From positions 62,001 through 126,000 of the forward strand of contig DHVX01000072.1 in the NCBI GenBank assembly GCA_002412885.1: 64,000 bases of DNA, written 5' to 3'. Below are positions 8,739 to 18,010 of the stretch, in pieces; the stretch's first letter is position 1, and each line of letters starts with the position of its first letter. The notes beneath the pieces are model-generated. The model had not been told where the DNA came from and searched no databases. It saw nothing but the letters and a program-made list of their open reading frames with translations. A program made the position numbers and the translations under genes. Source of the stretch: Bacteroidales bacterium UBA5197 (GTDB lineage Bacteria; Bacteroidota; Bacteroidia; Bacteroidales; Lentimicrobiaceae).

Positions 8739-11420
8739 CTAATTATCCCTGAAATCCTTCTTGCGGTTCAGTTTCAGATCCTGCAATACGCTGGCTTTCA
8801 CTTTTATGTAAAAATTCCAGCTTTTATAATATCCTATCGGAATCCAGTTAAAACGCATTTCCCAGCAATGCAGATCGCGGTAGATATTCACTGAGGTGTA
8901 TGACAGTTTGTGCGACTTAAAATCATAGCCCGATGCCAATGAAACTTTCCATTTCGGGGTAAGGCTGATATCGCCATTGAAACCCAGCGTTTGAACCACT
9001 TCGCTTTTAACGGTTTGTGTGGCAGGCATATTTCGTCCGGTGTAATTCAGATTGTACCTGAATCCGAAGTTCCATGGGTTGCTCCAGTCGATGTAATTCT
9101 GTGGATTCAAAACGAATTCCTCCTGCTCTTGCTTGGCTTCATCCGATTTGGGCGACGGAGCTTTCGTCTTCTTTCCGGAAGCAAAATTATAATCCAGCGA
9201 GAAACTCCATGCAGAATTGTCGCGCCGCAGCAGGCGGTGATTTTTATCCCATTCAAATTGATTGATTCTGCGCCCGGTTGTAGTAACCACATAGGGATCC
9301 CACACACTGGAATATGAAATCTGAAGCTTTTTAAACAGTGTAGTTCGTGCATTGATGCTTACCAGCGACCATTGCAATGAATCTTTGGCCAGGTCGTATG
9401 AGGTGCCGATAGAAAAACTCTCAATCAGCATAATTTTTTTTGTCCCGGTTATTGTATCGCTTTTTGAGCGAACCTTCATTTCAAGATTATTGCTGATACT
9501 CATATTCACTCTTCCTGAGCGCCCATCGGGTGGAGAACCGTAAACGGATGAAAAATTAGTGCCATCGCCAAAAACGGAGTACCTCTGAAAATTTCCAATG
9601 GTATCCACCTGAACTTCTTTGTAATAGCCAAACTCAGGTCTGCCAAAATCGGGCCGTAGCGAAAATGAAAGTGAGGGCTTTACTACATGACGGATTGCCC
9701 TTACCGGAGTCCTTTTGAACTGCACCATTCCATAAAGTGTTGTGCTCAGAGAAGAGGTAAATCCGAAATCTCGGCCGGCTTTAAATCCGTCGATGGTATC
9801 ATTTCGAACATAGCCCGGCTGAAATGTGGTGTCGTCAACCATAAAACCCTCAACCCATGTCCTTTGCAGACTTTTCGAATACCACCTTTCGGTGAAGTCC
9901 ATTGTATTGCTCATGGTAAAATGTTTCAAGAATTTAATGCTTGAAGAAATCGGAATCTTGTGTTGCATCCCGTTGCGGAAAGCATTGAACATGGCGGGTT
10001 TAAAAAGCATCGAATCAATTACCGATACATCATTGCGGGCTGTCATCGAGTAGTTTACGCTTATATTGTCGTACCACTTCAGGTTGGTAACTTTGCCGGG
10101 TCTGCGAAGCGGATAAAACCGGTTTGCCGACATCGAAATACTTGGCAACGAAAGATTTACCAGTTTGGTTGATGTATTCTGGCTGTGGCTCAGTGCGCCA
10201 CTGAACGATATCTTATCCTTGAAAAGGCTTGTCTGATAACTGATGCTCGATTGAAAAGTATTTGAAAGCAAATCCTGCGTTGTGGTAGGATTGTAGCGGT
10301 TGTACTGACTTGAAACAAAGTTGACATTTGCACTGAAGCGTGACTTCGGTCTTGCCCGGGGATCCTGGCTATGGGTCCATGCAACCCTGAAATCGCGGTT
10401 TCGCTTGAAACTTTCGGTTTCTCTTATGCCCTCCGTATTGATTGCATAGCTGAAATTGAATGATCCGTTAAATTTGTACCGCTTGCGATAATTAAACAGT
10501 GGCTTCAACGCCCAGCTTCCGCGTGAATAGATATCGCCAACCAAACGCAGCTCCATATAATCATTGATGCCGAAATAATATCCGCCGTTTTCAAGATAAA
10601 AACCACGGTTGGCCGATTCGCCATAGGTAGGAATAAGTATGCCCGAAGTCTGCCCGCGTTTGTTGGGAAACATCCCGAAAGGGAGCACAAGCGGCAGAGG
10701 AACGTCCTCAATGGTGAGAAATGCAGGTCCGGTAATTATTTTATTGTTCGGAATTACCTTGGCTTTGGTAAATTTAATACTGAAGTGCGGATGTTCGAGG
10801 TTGCAGGTGGTATAACCCCCGTGCCGCATATTGCTGATGTTATCCTGCAGCTTCTTCACCACTTCGCCGTGCAGGTACCCCTCACCCTCCTTGGTTATAA
10901 CATTCTTAATCAAGCCTTTGGTGGTTCTGAAGTTATAATCGATCTGATCGGAAGTAAAAGACTGATCTCCCTCAATAAATACAGGTTTACCATATGATTT
11001 CCCGGCTGAATCGAGCAATGGCCTTGCTCTGAGCATATTGGTACCAAAATCGATTTCGATAAATGCAGCTTTCTGATGAATTTTATCGTACTTGATGTCG
11101 GCATCGCGATACATGAAAACCTTCTGCCTTTCCAGATCGAGACTAATGGAATCGGTGGCACTGTATTCGACCTTACTCGTTATGGAGCTTTTCTTCTTCG
11201 GGCGGGGCTGCCCCGGTTTTAGGGTATCTGCTATTTTGTTGACATTAAAAACAGAAGTATCAACCACCATCCGAATGGTATCGGGTGTAATCAATAACGA
11301 TGAATCCGCTTCCTGAGCATAGGATTTGCCCGGTGAAACCGCAAAACAAAAAATTAAATTCAAGGCAAGTAAAAAGGTAAAAATTAAAACCTGCCTTATT
11401 TCAGAAGCGGTGTATTTCAA
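8739..11420 (-). CDS. lptD: LPS-assembly outer-membrane protein LptD (Bacteroidota type)
   Basis: An 893-residue protein with an N-terminal hydrophobic segment (about residues 12-35, ending SYAQ) that fits a signal peptide. Next comes an OstA/LptA-like jellyroll region (about 85-210: VEYSATDSISLDLERQK, then repeated strands with EGDQSFTSDQIDYN and ITKEGEGYLHG). The remaining roughly 680 residues form alternating amphipathic strands of an outer-membrane beta-barrel. The motif TCNLEHPHFSIKF and the barrel start LVLPFGMFPNKRGQTSGILIPTYGES are typical of LptD homologues in this phylum. LptD inserts lipopolysaccharide into the outer leaflet. It is transcribed divergently from the amidase gene, and the amidase and MlaD genes beyond it form an envelope cluster that recurs in Bacteroidota. 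The stop lies close to the end of the REP array. Confidence 0.88.
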   Translation of the reverse strand: MKYTASEIRQVLIFTFLLALNLIFCFAVSPGKSYAQEADSSLLITPDTIRMVVDTSVFNVNKIADTLKPGQPRPKKKSSITSKVEYSATDSISLDLERQKVFMYRDADIKYDKIHQKAAFIEIDFGTNMLRARPLLDSAGKSYGKPVFIEGDQSFTSDQIDYNFRTTKGLIKNVITKEGEGYLHGEVVKKLQDNISNMRHGGYTTCNLEHPHFSIKFTKAKVIPNNKIITGPAFLTIEDVPLPLVLPFGMFPNKRGQTSGILIPTYGESANRGFYLENGGYYFGINDYMELRLVGDIYSRGSWALKPLFNYRKRYKFNGSFNFSYAINTEGIRETESFKRNRDFRVAWTHSQDPRARPKSRFSANVNFVSSQYNRYNPTTTQDLLSNTFQSSISYQTSLFKDKISFSGALSHSQNTSTKLVNLSLPSISMSANRFYPLRRPGKVTNLKWYDNISVNYSMTARNDVSVIDSMLFKPAMFNAFRNGMQHKIPISSSIKFLKHFTMSNTMDFTERWYSKSLQRTWVEGFMVDDTTFQPGYVRNDTIDGFKAGRDFGFTSSLSTTLYGMVQFKRTPVRAIRHVVKPSLSFSLRPDFGRPEFGYYKEVQVDTIGNFQRYSVFGDGTNFSSVYGSPPDGRSGRVNMSISNNLEMKVRSKSDTITGTKKIMLIESFSIGTSYDLAKDSLQWSLVSINARTTLFKKLQISYSSVWDPYVVTTTGRRINQFEWDKNHRLLRRDNSAWSFSLDYNFASGKKTKAPSPKSDEAKQEQEEFVLNPQNYIDWSNPWNFGFRYNLNYTGRNMPATQTVKSEVVQTLGFNGDISLTPKWKVSLASGYDFKSHKLSYTSVNIYRDLHCWEMRFNWIPIGYYKSWNFYIKVKASVLQDLKLNRKKDFRDN

Positions 11421-11599
11421 TTAATGTTAAATTTGTCTGTTTTTCAGGCCTTTTTTCCACAATAATCAGACTAAAAAACAGTTCTGATAAAGTGTGCAAA
11501 AAACCTGTTTACGTAAAAGCCTGTTTTCCAGCATGCTGAAACAACGAAAATTGTCATCTGCCCTATTGGAAAACCGTGTCAAAACTAACGAAAATATAG

Positions 11600-12775
11600 A
11601 TGGAGTTTAAACGTGCGTTCCTCATTTTTATTCTGCTTGTCTGCGGAATATTTCTGTTGCCTTCTTTTTCAACGGCTCAAAAGGTGCAAAGGGTTGTTAT
11701 TGATGCTGGTCACGGTGGTCACGACCCGGGCGCAGTTGGCAAAATAAGCAAAGAAAAAGACATTGTACTTGCCATTGCTTTAAAAACCGGTAAGCTCATC
11801 AATGAGAACATGAAAGATGTTGAGGTGATATACACACGCAAAACAGATGTCTTTGTTGAGTTGCACCGCAGGGCCAGAATTGCCAACGAAGCCAAAGCAG
11901 ATCTGTTTATTTCCATCCATTGCAATGCAAATAAATCGACAACCCCTTACGGATCAGAAACCTATGTAATGGGGTTACACCGCAGCGACGCCAACCTTGC
12001 TGTTGCTCAGCTCGAAAATGCTTCCATTCTGCTTGAAGATGATTATCATGTTCAATATGAAGGATTTGACCCTAAATCACCCGAAGGTTTTATATTTTTC
12101 TCGATGCTTCAGAATGCATACCTCGATCAAAGTCTGTATCTGGCATCAGGTGTTCAGAAATATTTCAGAGACGTTGTTAACTTTTATGACCGGGGAGTAA
12201 AACAAGCCGGATTTCTGGTTCTTTACAAAACCACCATGCCCTCGGTGCTTATAGAAGCTGGCTTTATCAGCAATGCCAAAGAAGAAAAACTGCTGGCTTC
12301 GGAACAGGGACAGAACAACATTGCAAAGTCGATTTATAACGCCATCCGCGATTATAAAATAAGCGTTGAAAAAGGCAATAAGTCATTCCCTTTGGCTGAA
12401 AATATTCTGACAAAAGACATTAGTGACTACTCGACTGCTTCAGAAGAGCAGAACAATCAGAGTGTTGAAAATAAGAATACCGCTGTTGCTGAAAAATCAC
12501 AAAACTCTTCAGGGCTGGTTTTCAGGGTCCAGTTTATGATCTCAAAAACGATGATAGCGACATCTGCAAAACAATTTAAGGATATTCCTTCGGTTAATTA
12601 TTATCTGCATCAGGGAATGTATAAATACACCGCAGGAAATGAATCTTCGTTTGATAAAGCGCTTAAAGTCAGGGCAGAAATGGTCAGGCGTGGATTCAAA
12701 GATGCTTTTGTTGTTGCTTTTTTAAATGGAGAGCGCATTGATTTGAATAAGGCCCGTGAGATGTCAATGAAATAA
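11600..12775 (+). CDS. N-acetylmuramoyl-L-alanine amidase (AmiC-like, Amidase_3)
   Basis: A 391-residue cell-wall hydrolase that cleaves the bond between MurNAc and L-Ala. A signal peptide ends near residue 26 (FSTAQ). The Amidase_3 domain spans about residues 29-255 and shows the zinc ligands His38 (IDAGHGGHDPG), Glu52 (KEKD) and His107 (FISIHCNA), plus the catalytic Glu219 (LIEAGFISN). The region between His107 and Glu219 is longer than in minimal amidases; such insertions often form a regulatory helix over the active site. A polar linker (about 270-310) leads to a C-terminal SPOR-like domain (about 312-391) that probably binds denuded glycan at division sites. It is divergent from lptD and about 280 bp upstream of the mlaD-like gene. 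Confidence 0.93.
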   Translation: MEFKRAFLIFILLVCGIFLLPSFSTAQKVQRVVIDAGHGGHDPGAVGKISKEKDIVLAIALKTGKLINENMKDVEVIYTRKTDVFVELHRRARIANEAKADLFISIHCNANKSTTPYGSETYVMGLHRSDANLAVAQLENASILLEDDYHVQYEGFDPKSPEGFIFFSMLQNAYLDQSLYLASGVQKYFRDVVNFYDRGVKQAGFLVLYKTTMPSVLIEAGFISNAKEEKLLASEQGQNNIAKSIYNAIRDYKISVEKGNKSFPLAENILTKDISDYSTASEEQNNQSVENKNTAVAEKSQNSSGLVFRVQFMISKTMIATSAKQFKDIPSVNYYLHQGMYKYTAGNESSFDKALKVRAEMVRRGFKDAFVVAFLNGERIDLNKAREMSMK

Positions 12776-13034
12776 CAAACCAATTGATTTTAGCCACAAA
12801 AAAGCATATATTTTTTGAATTAATGCCGTGCCTTTGTGAAACTGAGGAACAATGAATGGCAATGCTTTTGTTAATCCTGAAATCTATAAATCAGAGTATG
12901 ACTGATTGAGAACAAGCATTTTACAAATACCAGGTAATCACGAGTCAAGCCCTGACTTTCAATGAATCAGCGACAAACTTGTGGATTTCAGGTTAATCTT
13001 CTGATCTGGCGCTTCAAACATTTTACTTTTTTTA

Positions 13035-13042
13035 TACCTTTG
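13035..13042 (+). promoter_or_regulatory. Promoter -7 element (TACCTTTG) of the mlaD-like gene
   Basis: The octamer matches the Bacteroidota primary-sigma consensus TAnnTTTG and lies 17 bp before the ATG at 13060. No good -33 TTG is seen at the usual 19-21 bp distance. It suggests that the gene has its own promoter within the 283-bp gap after the amidase gene, with a very short leader. Confidence 0.5.
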
Positions 13043-13059
13043 TCTCTTTAGGAATTACT

Positions 13060-14067
13060 ATGAAGATATTCAAATTTTCGCGTGAAGTAAAAGTCGGCAT
13101 TCTTACAGTGGTGACTTTGTCTGCTTTTGTCTGGAGCTACAATTTTCTGAAAGGCCGTGATGTATTCAGAAAGCAGAGGATTTTCTATGCAGTGTATGAC
13201 AATGTAGCCGGCCTTATGACGGCCAACTCAATCACTATCAATGGATTGAATGTAGGGCAGGTCAACAAGATGTATTTTTATCCCGGAAATCCGGAACGTG
13301 TTGTGGTAGAAATAAATATGTCGAACAATGTTCCAGTTCCCTCCAATTCAACAGCCCGTATTTTCAGTTCCGACCTGCTTGGTACCAGAGGCATTCAGAT
13401 TATTCCAGGCGATTCGCCGATAATGGCACAATCGGGCGACACCCTGATTTCGGCAATGCAGCTTAGTCTTCAGGACGAAGTAAATGACATGGTGGAACCC
13501 ATCATGCGAAAAACCGAAAATCTCATTACCTCATTCGATACTGTGCTGAATGTGCTCAGCGATATTTTCAACAAAGAAACCCGCGACAATCTGACCGGAA
13601 CGGTTTTGAGCCTCAGAAAGACAATGCAGAATCTGGAAAGTTCAACCCTGGCCATCGATACTTTGGTAGATGGTCAGAAAATAAGACTGGCAAGGATAAT
13701 TTCAAATGTGGAGTCAATCAGCTCAAACCTGAAGGATAACAATGCAAACCTGAATCGTATCATCAGCAATGTAGCTATTTTAAGCGATTCTCTGGCTCAG
13801 GCCGATGTGGCAGGCACCATGGGCAAAGTAAACCGGGCTGTGAGCGGATTAAACTCCATTGTTCAAAAAATTGAACAGGGAGAAGGCTCTCTGGGCCAAC
13901 TGGTTAACAACCAGAAAATGTACAACGAGCTTGAAACAGCATCCCGCGAACTGAATCTGCTGCTCGAAGATATGCGTTTAAATCCGGATAGATACATCCA
14001 CTTCTCGGTATTTGGTCGTAGCCCAAAAAAGAACCAGTACCAGCAACCGCTGAAAGAAATTGAATAA
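13060..14067 (+). CDS. MlaD/MCE-domain protein, lipid transport across the periplasm
   Basis: A 335-residue protein with one N-terminal membrane anchor (about residues 10-30) and an MCE/MlaD domain at about 38-115 (YDNVAGLMTANSITINGLNVGQV, then RGIQIIPGDSP). The remainder is helical, with regular hydrophobic spacing consistent with a coiled coil or the tubular helix bundle of MCE proteins. MlaD subunits are the periplasmic substrate-binding part of Mla-type transporters that move phospholipids between inner and outer membrane. The ATPase and permease partners (MlaF, MlaE) are not in this window; in many Bacteroidota they are encoded elsewhere. Position next to the LptD and amidase genes supports an envelope role. 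The C-terminus ends with a Lys/Gln-rich tail. Confidence 0.9.
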   Translation: MKIFKFSREVKVGILTVVTLSAFVWSYNFLKGRDVFRKQRIFYAVYDNVAGLMTANSITINGLNVGQVNKMYFYPGNPERVVVEINMSNNVPVPSNSTARIFSSDLLGTRGIQIIPGDSPIMAQSGDTLISAMQLSLQDEVNDMVEPIMRKTENLITSFDTVLNVLSDIFNKETRDNLTGTVLSLRKTMQNLESSTLAIDTLVDGQKIRLARIISNVESISSNLKDNNANLNRIISNVAILSDSLAQADVAGTMGKVNRAVSGLNSIVQKIEQGEGSLGQLVNNQKMYNELETASRELNLLLEDMRLNPDRYIHFSVFGRSPKKNQYQQPLKEIE

Positions 14068-14356
14068 ATCACCTCATCCTCCGTCACAAAAGTGCGACGG
14101 GGCAGACTGCCTCGCGGTACCTTCTCCTGCCTTCACCAACCGCTCGACCTCCGTGCACTCCCCTTGTCCCCATCTCACCTTGTCTCCGTGTCTCCGACTC
14201 ACCTCTCACTTCTCCCCTTGTCTCCAAGTCTCCATTTCTCCGTGTCTCCGACTCACCTCTCACCTCTCACCTCTTTCCAAATTCGCTTTTCATTCTTCAC
14301 TTTTCACTTTCCCCTTGTCCCCATCTCACCTTGTCTCCTTGTTCTAAATCCTGCTC
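14068..14356. repeat. Pyrimidine-rich repetitive spacer
   Basis: The plus strand is strongly C/T-rich and made of short degenerate repeats: CCCCTTGTCCCCATCTCACC occurs near 14160 and again near 14313, and GTGTCTCCGACTCACCTCTC near 14187 and 14241. Two frames stay open but have no plausible protein composition. A related TTTTCACT-type repeat lies at 3976-4010. It sits between convergent genes and could help terminate both, or form a purine/pyrimidine triplex; neither is shown. Confidence 0.6.
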
Positions 14357-15511
14357 CTACTTTAAAAGCTTCCGATAAACAGCGCCCCACATTTTCAAAG
14401 CAGCAGGAATAATATGATCGGGAAAATCATAATCGGGATGATGAAGTGGAGGATGATTTTCACCGGCACCGATTCCAAACAAAACAGCTTTGCTTTGCAG
14501 TCCGAAATGCGCAAAATCTTCTGACCATCTGAATGGCAGAACAGCACTGAGCAACGCTGTACCCGTTTCATTTGCAGCTTCTGTCACCCATTTTACAGGT
14601 TCATCATGGTTGATGGTTGCCGGAAACTCTTCGGTATAAGTGATTTCAAAATCCAGCCCGGCACTTTGTGATGCCTTGCTTACCATCTCTTCAGCAAGCT
14701 TGCACAAATACTCCATATCTTCGTTCAGGTAAGCGCGTAGCGTTGCCATCAACACAGCCTCGCCCGGAGAAGTTCCGAACGAAGGTTTACCCATATTGGC
14801 ATGAATCAGTGTGAGCATTACAAAATCACTGAATTTTGCTGCATTTCCATTTCTAGTTAATCCAGGCAAACCGGACATCAAGTGTGCCATCACCGATGCA
14901 GGGCTTTGTCCTTTTTCAGGCTCAGAAGCATGAGAAGTGCGGCCTTTCAGCTTGATGATCATTCCGCACGAAGCCGCAGCAAAAGTTCCGGCCCTCACCA
15001 CTGCAGATGAAGCCGGAAAGCCGGGCAGATTATGTATTGCAAAGCAGTAATCCGGCTTAAGCAAATTAAAATCAGGATTTTCAAGAATTTCCTTAGCCCC
15101 TCTGCCGGTTTCTTCAGCAGGCTGAAATAAAAGAATCAGTTTCCCTCTTTCAGGACGATTTGCAGCAACCTCTGAGGCAAATCCTGCAAGTATGGCGGCA
15201 TGACCATCATGTCCGCACTTATGCGAAACTCCCTGATTGGCCGATGCGTAAAGAAGATTTGAAGTTTCATTGATCGGAAGTGCATCAATATCGGCCCGGA
15301 ACAAAACCACCGGCCCGGGTTTTCCGCTATCAAATACGGCCCAGACACCCTTTCCATCGGTACCTTTTTGAAGCAAATCAGGATTTAATTCTGCTAACAA
15401 AGTTGATATATATAGTGTTGTTTCAGTTTCTGCTCCGGAAAGTTCAGGAAACTGGTGCAGTTGATGCCTTAACTTTTTAATGTCCTCTGTCATTGAAATT
15501 GTTTTTTGCAA
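14357..15511 (-). CDS. M20-family amidohydrolase (M20D, hippurate/IAA-amino acid hydrolase-like)
   Basis: A 384-residue soluble metal-dependent hydrolase. Metal-binding and catalytic motifs are visible: Cys99 and His101 in HKCGHDGHAAIL, Glu133-Glu134 in FQPAEETGRGA and His160 in CFAIHNLPG, followed by the dimerisation (lid) domain around 175-290. This pattern is the M20D group, which removes N-acyl groups from amino acids (hippurate, indole-3-acetyl-amino acids, N-acetyl-diaminopimelate). The exact substrate cannot be told. A second in-frame ATG at residue 7 is an equally plausible start. The gene is convergent with the mlaD-like gene and transcribed away from the YebC gene. Confidence 0.9.
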   Translation of the reverse strand: MQKTISMTEDIKKLRHQLHQFPELSGAETETTLYISTLLAELNPDLLQKGTDGKGVWAVFDSGKPGPVVLFRADIDALPINETSNLLYASANQGVSHKCGHDGHAAILAGFASEVAANRPERGKLILLFQPAEETGRGAKEILENPDFNLLKPDYCFAIHNLPGFPASSAVVRAGTFAAASCGMIIKLKGRTSHASEPEKGQSPASVMAHLMSGLPGLTRNGNAAKFSDFVMLTLIHANMGKPSFGTSPGEAVLMATLRAYLNEDMEYLCKLAEEMVSKASQSAGLDFEITYTEEFPATINHDEPVKWVTEAANETGTALLSAVLPFRWSEDFAHFGLQSKAVLFGIGAGENHPPLHHPDYDFPDHIIPAALKMWGAVYRKLLK

Positions 15512-15615
15512 AGATAAGCACCAGATTAACTCAGCTTTAGACTGGCTTTAGTTTAGATGTTTTTTAAATAGGGTATGCCATTCGGCATGTTCATCTGCCG
15601 ATAGAACGCGGATGA

Positions 15616-15686
15616 CACTGATGCAAGGGATTTACACAGATAAGAAAAAAAATACGTGAATATCTGTTTAATCCGTGTCATCAGTG
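15616..15686. repeat. Imperfect inverted repeat, dispersed type
   Basis: The arm CACTGATGCAAGGGATTTAC... (15616-15642) pairs imperfectly with ...AATCCGTGTCATCAGTG (15661-15686). This resembles an intergenic hairpin family often seen in Bacteroidota genomes. It lies between divergent genes and does not overlap either one. Confidence 0.55.
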
Positions 15687-15755
15687 TGCAATACTAAAAA
15701 ATGAGTTTTGAAAAATTACACAAACTTCACAACGGCTGATTTATAAAAATCGTGC

Positions 15756-15763
15756 TAAATTTG
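15756..15763 (+). promoter_or_regulatory. Promoter -7 element (TAAATTTG) of the YebC gene
   Basis: The octamer fits TAnnTTTG exactly and lies 43 bp upstream of the ATG at 15807. No clear -33 element is visible. Confidence 0.5.
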
Positions 15764-15806
15764 CGCCCTTTAAGATTTCGTTTTTAAATCAGCAATACAT
15801 TATACC

Positions 15807-16517
15807 ATGGGAAGAGCATTTGAATTCCGCAAAGCACGAAAAATGAAACGCTGGGGCAATATGGCAAGGGTATTTACCCGCCTCGGAAAAGATATTGAAA
15901 TGGCGGTTAAATCCGGCGGCCCTGATCCGGCCATGAATCCAAAGCTTCGTTTGCTTATTCAGAATGCACGAAGCGAAAATATGCCGAAAGAGAATGTTGA
16001 ACGTGCGATAAAAAGAGCAGTATCAAAAGACTCAACCGACTACAAAGAAGTGGTTTACGAAGGTTATGGCCCTCATGGAATTGCAGTAGTGGTTGAAACT
16101 GCCACCGACAATCCAACCCGTACCGTTGGCAATGTGCGCAGTTACTTTACCCGTAACGGAGGCAGTCTGGGAACCATGGGAATGCTCGATTTTCTATTTG
16201 AACGCAAATGCTCTTTTAAGGTTGCCATGAAGGAAGGCATTGAAATTGAAGACCTTGAACTTGAAATGATTGACTACGGCGTAGAAGAGATTTTTGTGGA
16301 TGAAGGCGAAATTCATATTTATTCGGAATTTACCAGTTTCGGCCCGATTCAGAAATACCTGGAGGAAAATCACTTCGAAATATTAAGCTTTGCCTTTGAA
16401 CGGATTCCCAACGACACCAAAGCCCTTACGCCAGAACAACAGGCCGATTTCGACAAAATGCTTGAACGCATGGATGATGATGAAGACATCACCAATGTGT
16501 TTCATAATATAAAGTAG
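15807..16517 (+). CDS. YebC/PmpR-family protein
   Basis: A 236-residue protein of normal family length. The N-terminus MGRAFEFRKARKMKRWGNMA and the segment EGYGPHGIAVVVETATDNPTRT are hallmark YebC sequences, as is NGGSLGTMGMLDFLFERK. Family members bind DNA as transcriptional regulators or, in the newer view of the family, bind ribosomes and help translation of difficult motifs. The C-terminus is acidic (ERMDDDEDITNVF). It is a stand-alone gene convergent with the PatB gene. Confidence 0.95.
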   Translation: MGRAFEFRKARKMKRWGNMARVFTRLGKDIEMAVKSGGPDPAMNPKLRLLIQNARSENMPKENVERAIKRAVSKDSTDYKEVVYEGYGPHGIAVVVETATDNPTRTVGNVRSYFTRNGGSLGTMGMLDFLFERKCSFKVAMKEGIEIEDLELEMIDYGVEEIFVDEGEIHIYSEFTSFGPIQKYLEENHFEILSFAFERIPNDTKALTPEQQADFDKMLERMDDDEDITNVFHNIK

Positions 16518-16539
16518 GGATTGGATTAAGGTACGAGTT

Positions 16540-16592
16540 AACTGAGGCACGCGTCGGGGGACGCGCGCCAGCGACGCGCGACAGCGAAGCAC
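16540..16592. other. GC-rich spacer between convergent genes
   Basis: A short, strongly GC-rich stretch repeats GACGCGCG and its complement (for example GACGCGCGCCAGCGACGCGC near 16560). It can fold on both strands and probably serves as a bidirectional terminator between the YebC and PatB genes. It lacks a clear T-run, so the call is weak. Confidence 0.35.
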
Positions 16593-17768
16593 TTACATCA
16601 GTTTGTCAAACGCCTGTTTCATTTGCAATAAAGCTTTATCAACCACCGACCGTGGACAGGCAAGGTTTATGCGCATAAAACCCTCTCCTCCCGGGCCGAA
16701 TTGTTTGCCTGCATTTAAGCCCAGCCCTGCATCATTTACCATAAAATCCATAAGTTGCGCATCGGTCATTCCGGTTTCCCTGAAATCGAGCCATGCCATA
16801 TAGGTTGCCTCGGGGCGCATAACTCTAACCTTTGGCAGATTTTCTGCTGCAAATTTTTCCAACTGACTGATATTTCCGTCGATGTAGGCCAGCAACTCAT
16901 CAACCCACTGATCGCCATTAGTATAGGCCGCTTCAGCAGCTATATTTCCAAACAGATTGCCCATCTCAACATGCAGAGACTCAATCACGTTTTTATACTT
17001 TTTCAGCAGTTCAGGATTGCTGATGATAACCGAAGCAGTTGATAATCCAGCCAGATTAAAAGTTTTGCTGGGCGCCACCAATGTAATGGTCTGCGCTGCG
17101 ATTTCGGGTGAAATAGCTGCCAGAACAGTATGTTTGTAACCGATATTCACCAGATCACTGTGAATCTCGTCAGACACCATCAACACATTGTATTTCAGGC
17201 AAATGCCGGCCATTTTCTCCAGTTCATCTTTGGTCCATGCAGTTCCACCCGGGTTGTGCGGATTACAAAGCATCAGCATGGAAGCTCCTTCGCGACATAA
17301 CTGCTCAAGGTTTTCAAAATCCATGTGATACCTTCCATTTTTTATAACCAAAGGATTGTAAACGAGTTTGCGGCCATGTTTTTTAACAGCATCAAAAAAA
17401 GGAAAATAGACCGGCGGTTGAACAATAATCCTGTCGCGGCGACGCGTAAAAGCCAGCGTACACATATTCAGAGCCGGAACAATCCCCGGCGAAAATGCGA
17501 TCCACTCTTTTTTAACTTCCCAGTTATGCCTTCGGGAAAGCCAGTTAATGAGCGAAGAAAAATAGGAATCTGTTCTGATTGAATAACCCAGAATTTCATG
17601 CGATGCCCGTTTACGGATGGCGTCCATCACAAAATCAGGAGTACGGAAATCCATATCGGCAACCCACATGGGAAGCACTGTTTCATTTTTGAAGAACATT
17701 TCCCGCAAGTCGTATTTCACACATGCAGTATTGCTTCTTTCGATTATTTCGTTGAAATTGTATGACAT
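16593..17768 (-). CDS. patB: PatB/MalY-type PLP enzyme (C-S beta-lyase)
   Basis: A 391-residue fold-type I PLP enzyme of the MalY/PatB group. Lys235 in APSKTFNLAGLS is the PLP-binding lysine. SDEIHSDL (about 199-206) supplies the Asp that contacts the pyridine nitrogen, and the N-terminal WVADMDFRTP is a strong MalY/PatB signature. The usual reaction is beta-elimination of cystathionine or cysteine to pyruvate, ammonia and a thiol or sulfide; some members act as aminotransferases. Together with cysE, cysK and the trans-sulfuration enzyme elsewhere in the window it points to active sulfur amino-acid metabolism, but it is not linked to them in an operon. A -7 element lies 45 bp upstream. Confidence 0.93.
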   Translation of the reverse strand: MSYNFNEIIERSNTACVKYDLREMFFKNETVLPMWVADMDFRTPDFVMDAIRKRASHEILGYSIRTDSYFSSLINWLSRRHNWEVKKEWIAFSPGIVPALNMCTLAFTRRRDRIIVQPPVYFPFFDAVKKHGRKLVYNPLVIKNGRYHMDFENLEQLCREGASMLMLCNPHNPGGTAWTKDELEKMAGICLKYNVLMVSDEIHSDLVNIGYKHTVLAAISPEIAAQTITLVAPSKTFNLAGLSTASVIISNPELLKKYKNVIESLHVEMGNLFGNIAAEAAYTNGDQWVDELLAYIDGNISQLEKFAAENLPKVRVMRPEATYMAWLDFRETGMTDAQLMDFMVNDAGLGLNAGKQFGPGGEGFMRINLACPRSVVDKALLQMKQAFDKLM

Positions 17769-17812
17769 ATTTTAAGTTTAAAAGCCGGGAAATCAATTCA
17801 TGAACCTTCCGG

Positions 17813-17820
17813 CAAAAATA
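17813..17820 (-). promoter_or_regulatory. Promoter -7 element (TATTTTTG) of the PatB gene
   Basis: Read on the minus strand, the octamer is an exact TAnnTTTG match, 44 bp before the ATG at 17768. The -33 partner is not convincing. Confidence 0.5.
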
Positions 17821-17993
17821 GTTATTGACAATTAAGAAACACGATAATACATACAGTGTTTTTCATTTTATTCTTTTTAATTGTTTTGACAAAAAACCCA
17901 TAACGAAGGATTTTCGTTTTCAACTATCAGGAATTACTTTACGTTCAAATTACTATTTTTTTCATTTACAATGAGATGACCGTCAGAAAGCCG

Positions 17994-18001
17994 TATTTTT
18001 G
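17994..18001 (+). promoter_or_regulatory. Promoter -7 element (TATTTTTG) that decides the start of the SNF2 gene
   Basis: An exact TAnnTTTG match overlaps a TTG codon (17999) that could be taken as the gene start. A start codon inside the -7 element would not be transcribed, so translation must begin at ATG 18011, 18026 or 18044. With 18011 the message would be almost leaderless. Confidence 0.55.
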
Positions 18002-18010
18002 CAAAACGAC

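Noticed and set aside
14060..14412. Pro/Ser-rich frames in the pyrimidine-rich spacer
   Set aside because: They come from degenerate CT-rich repeats and have no start context.
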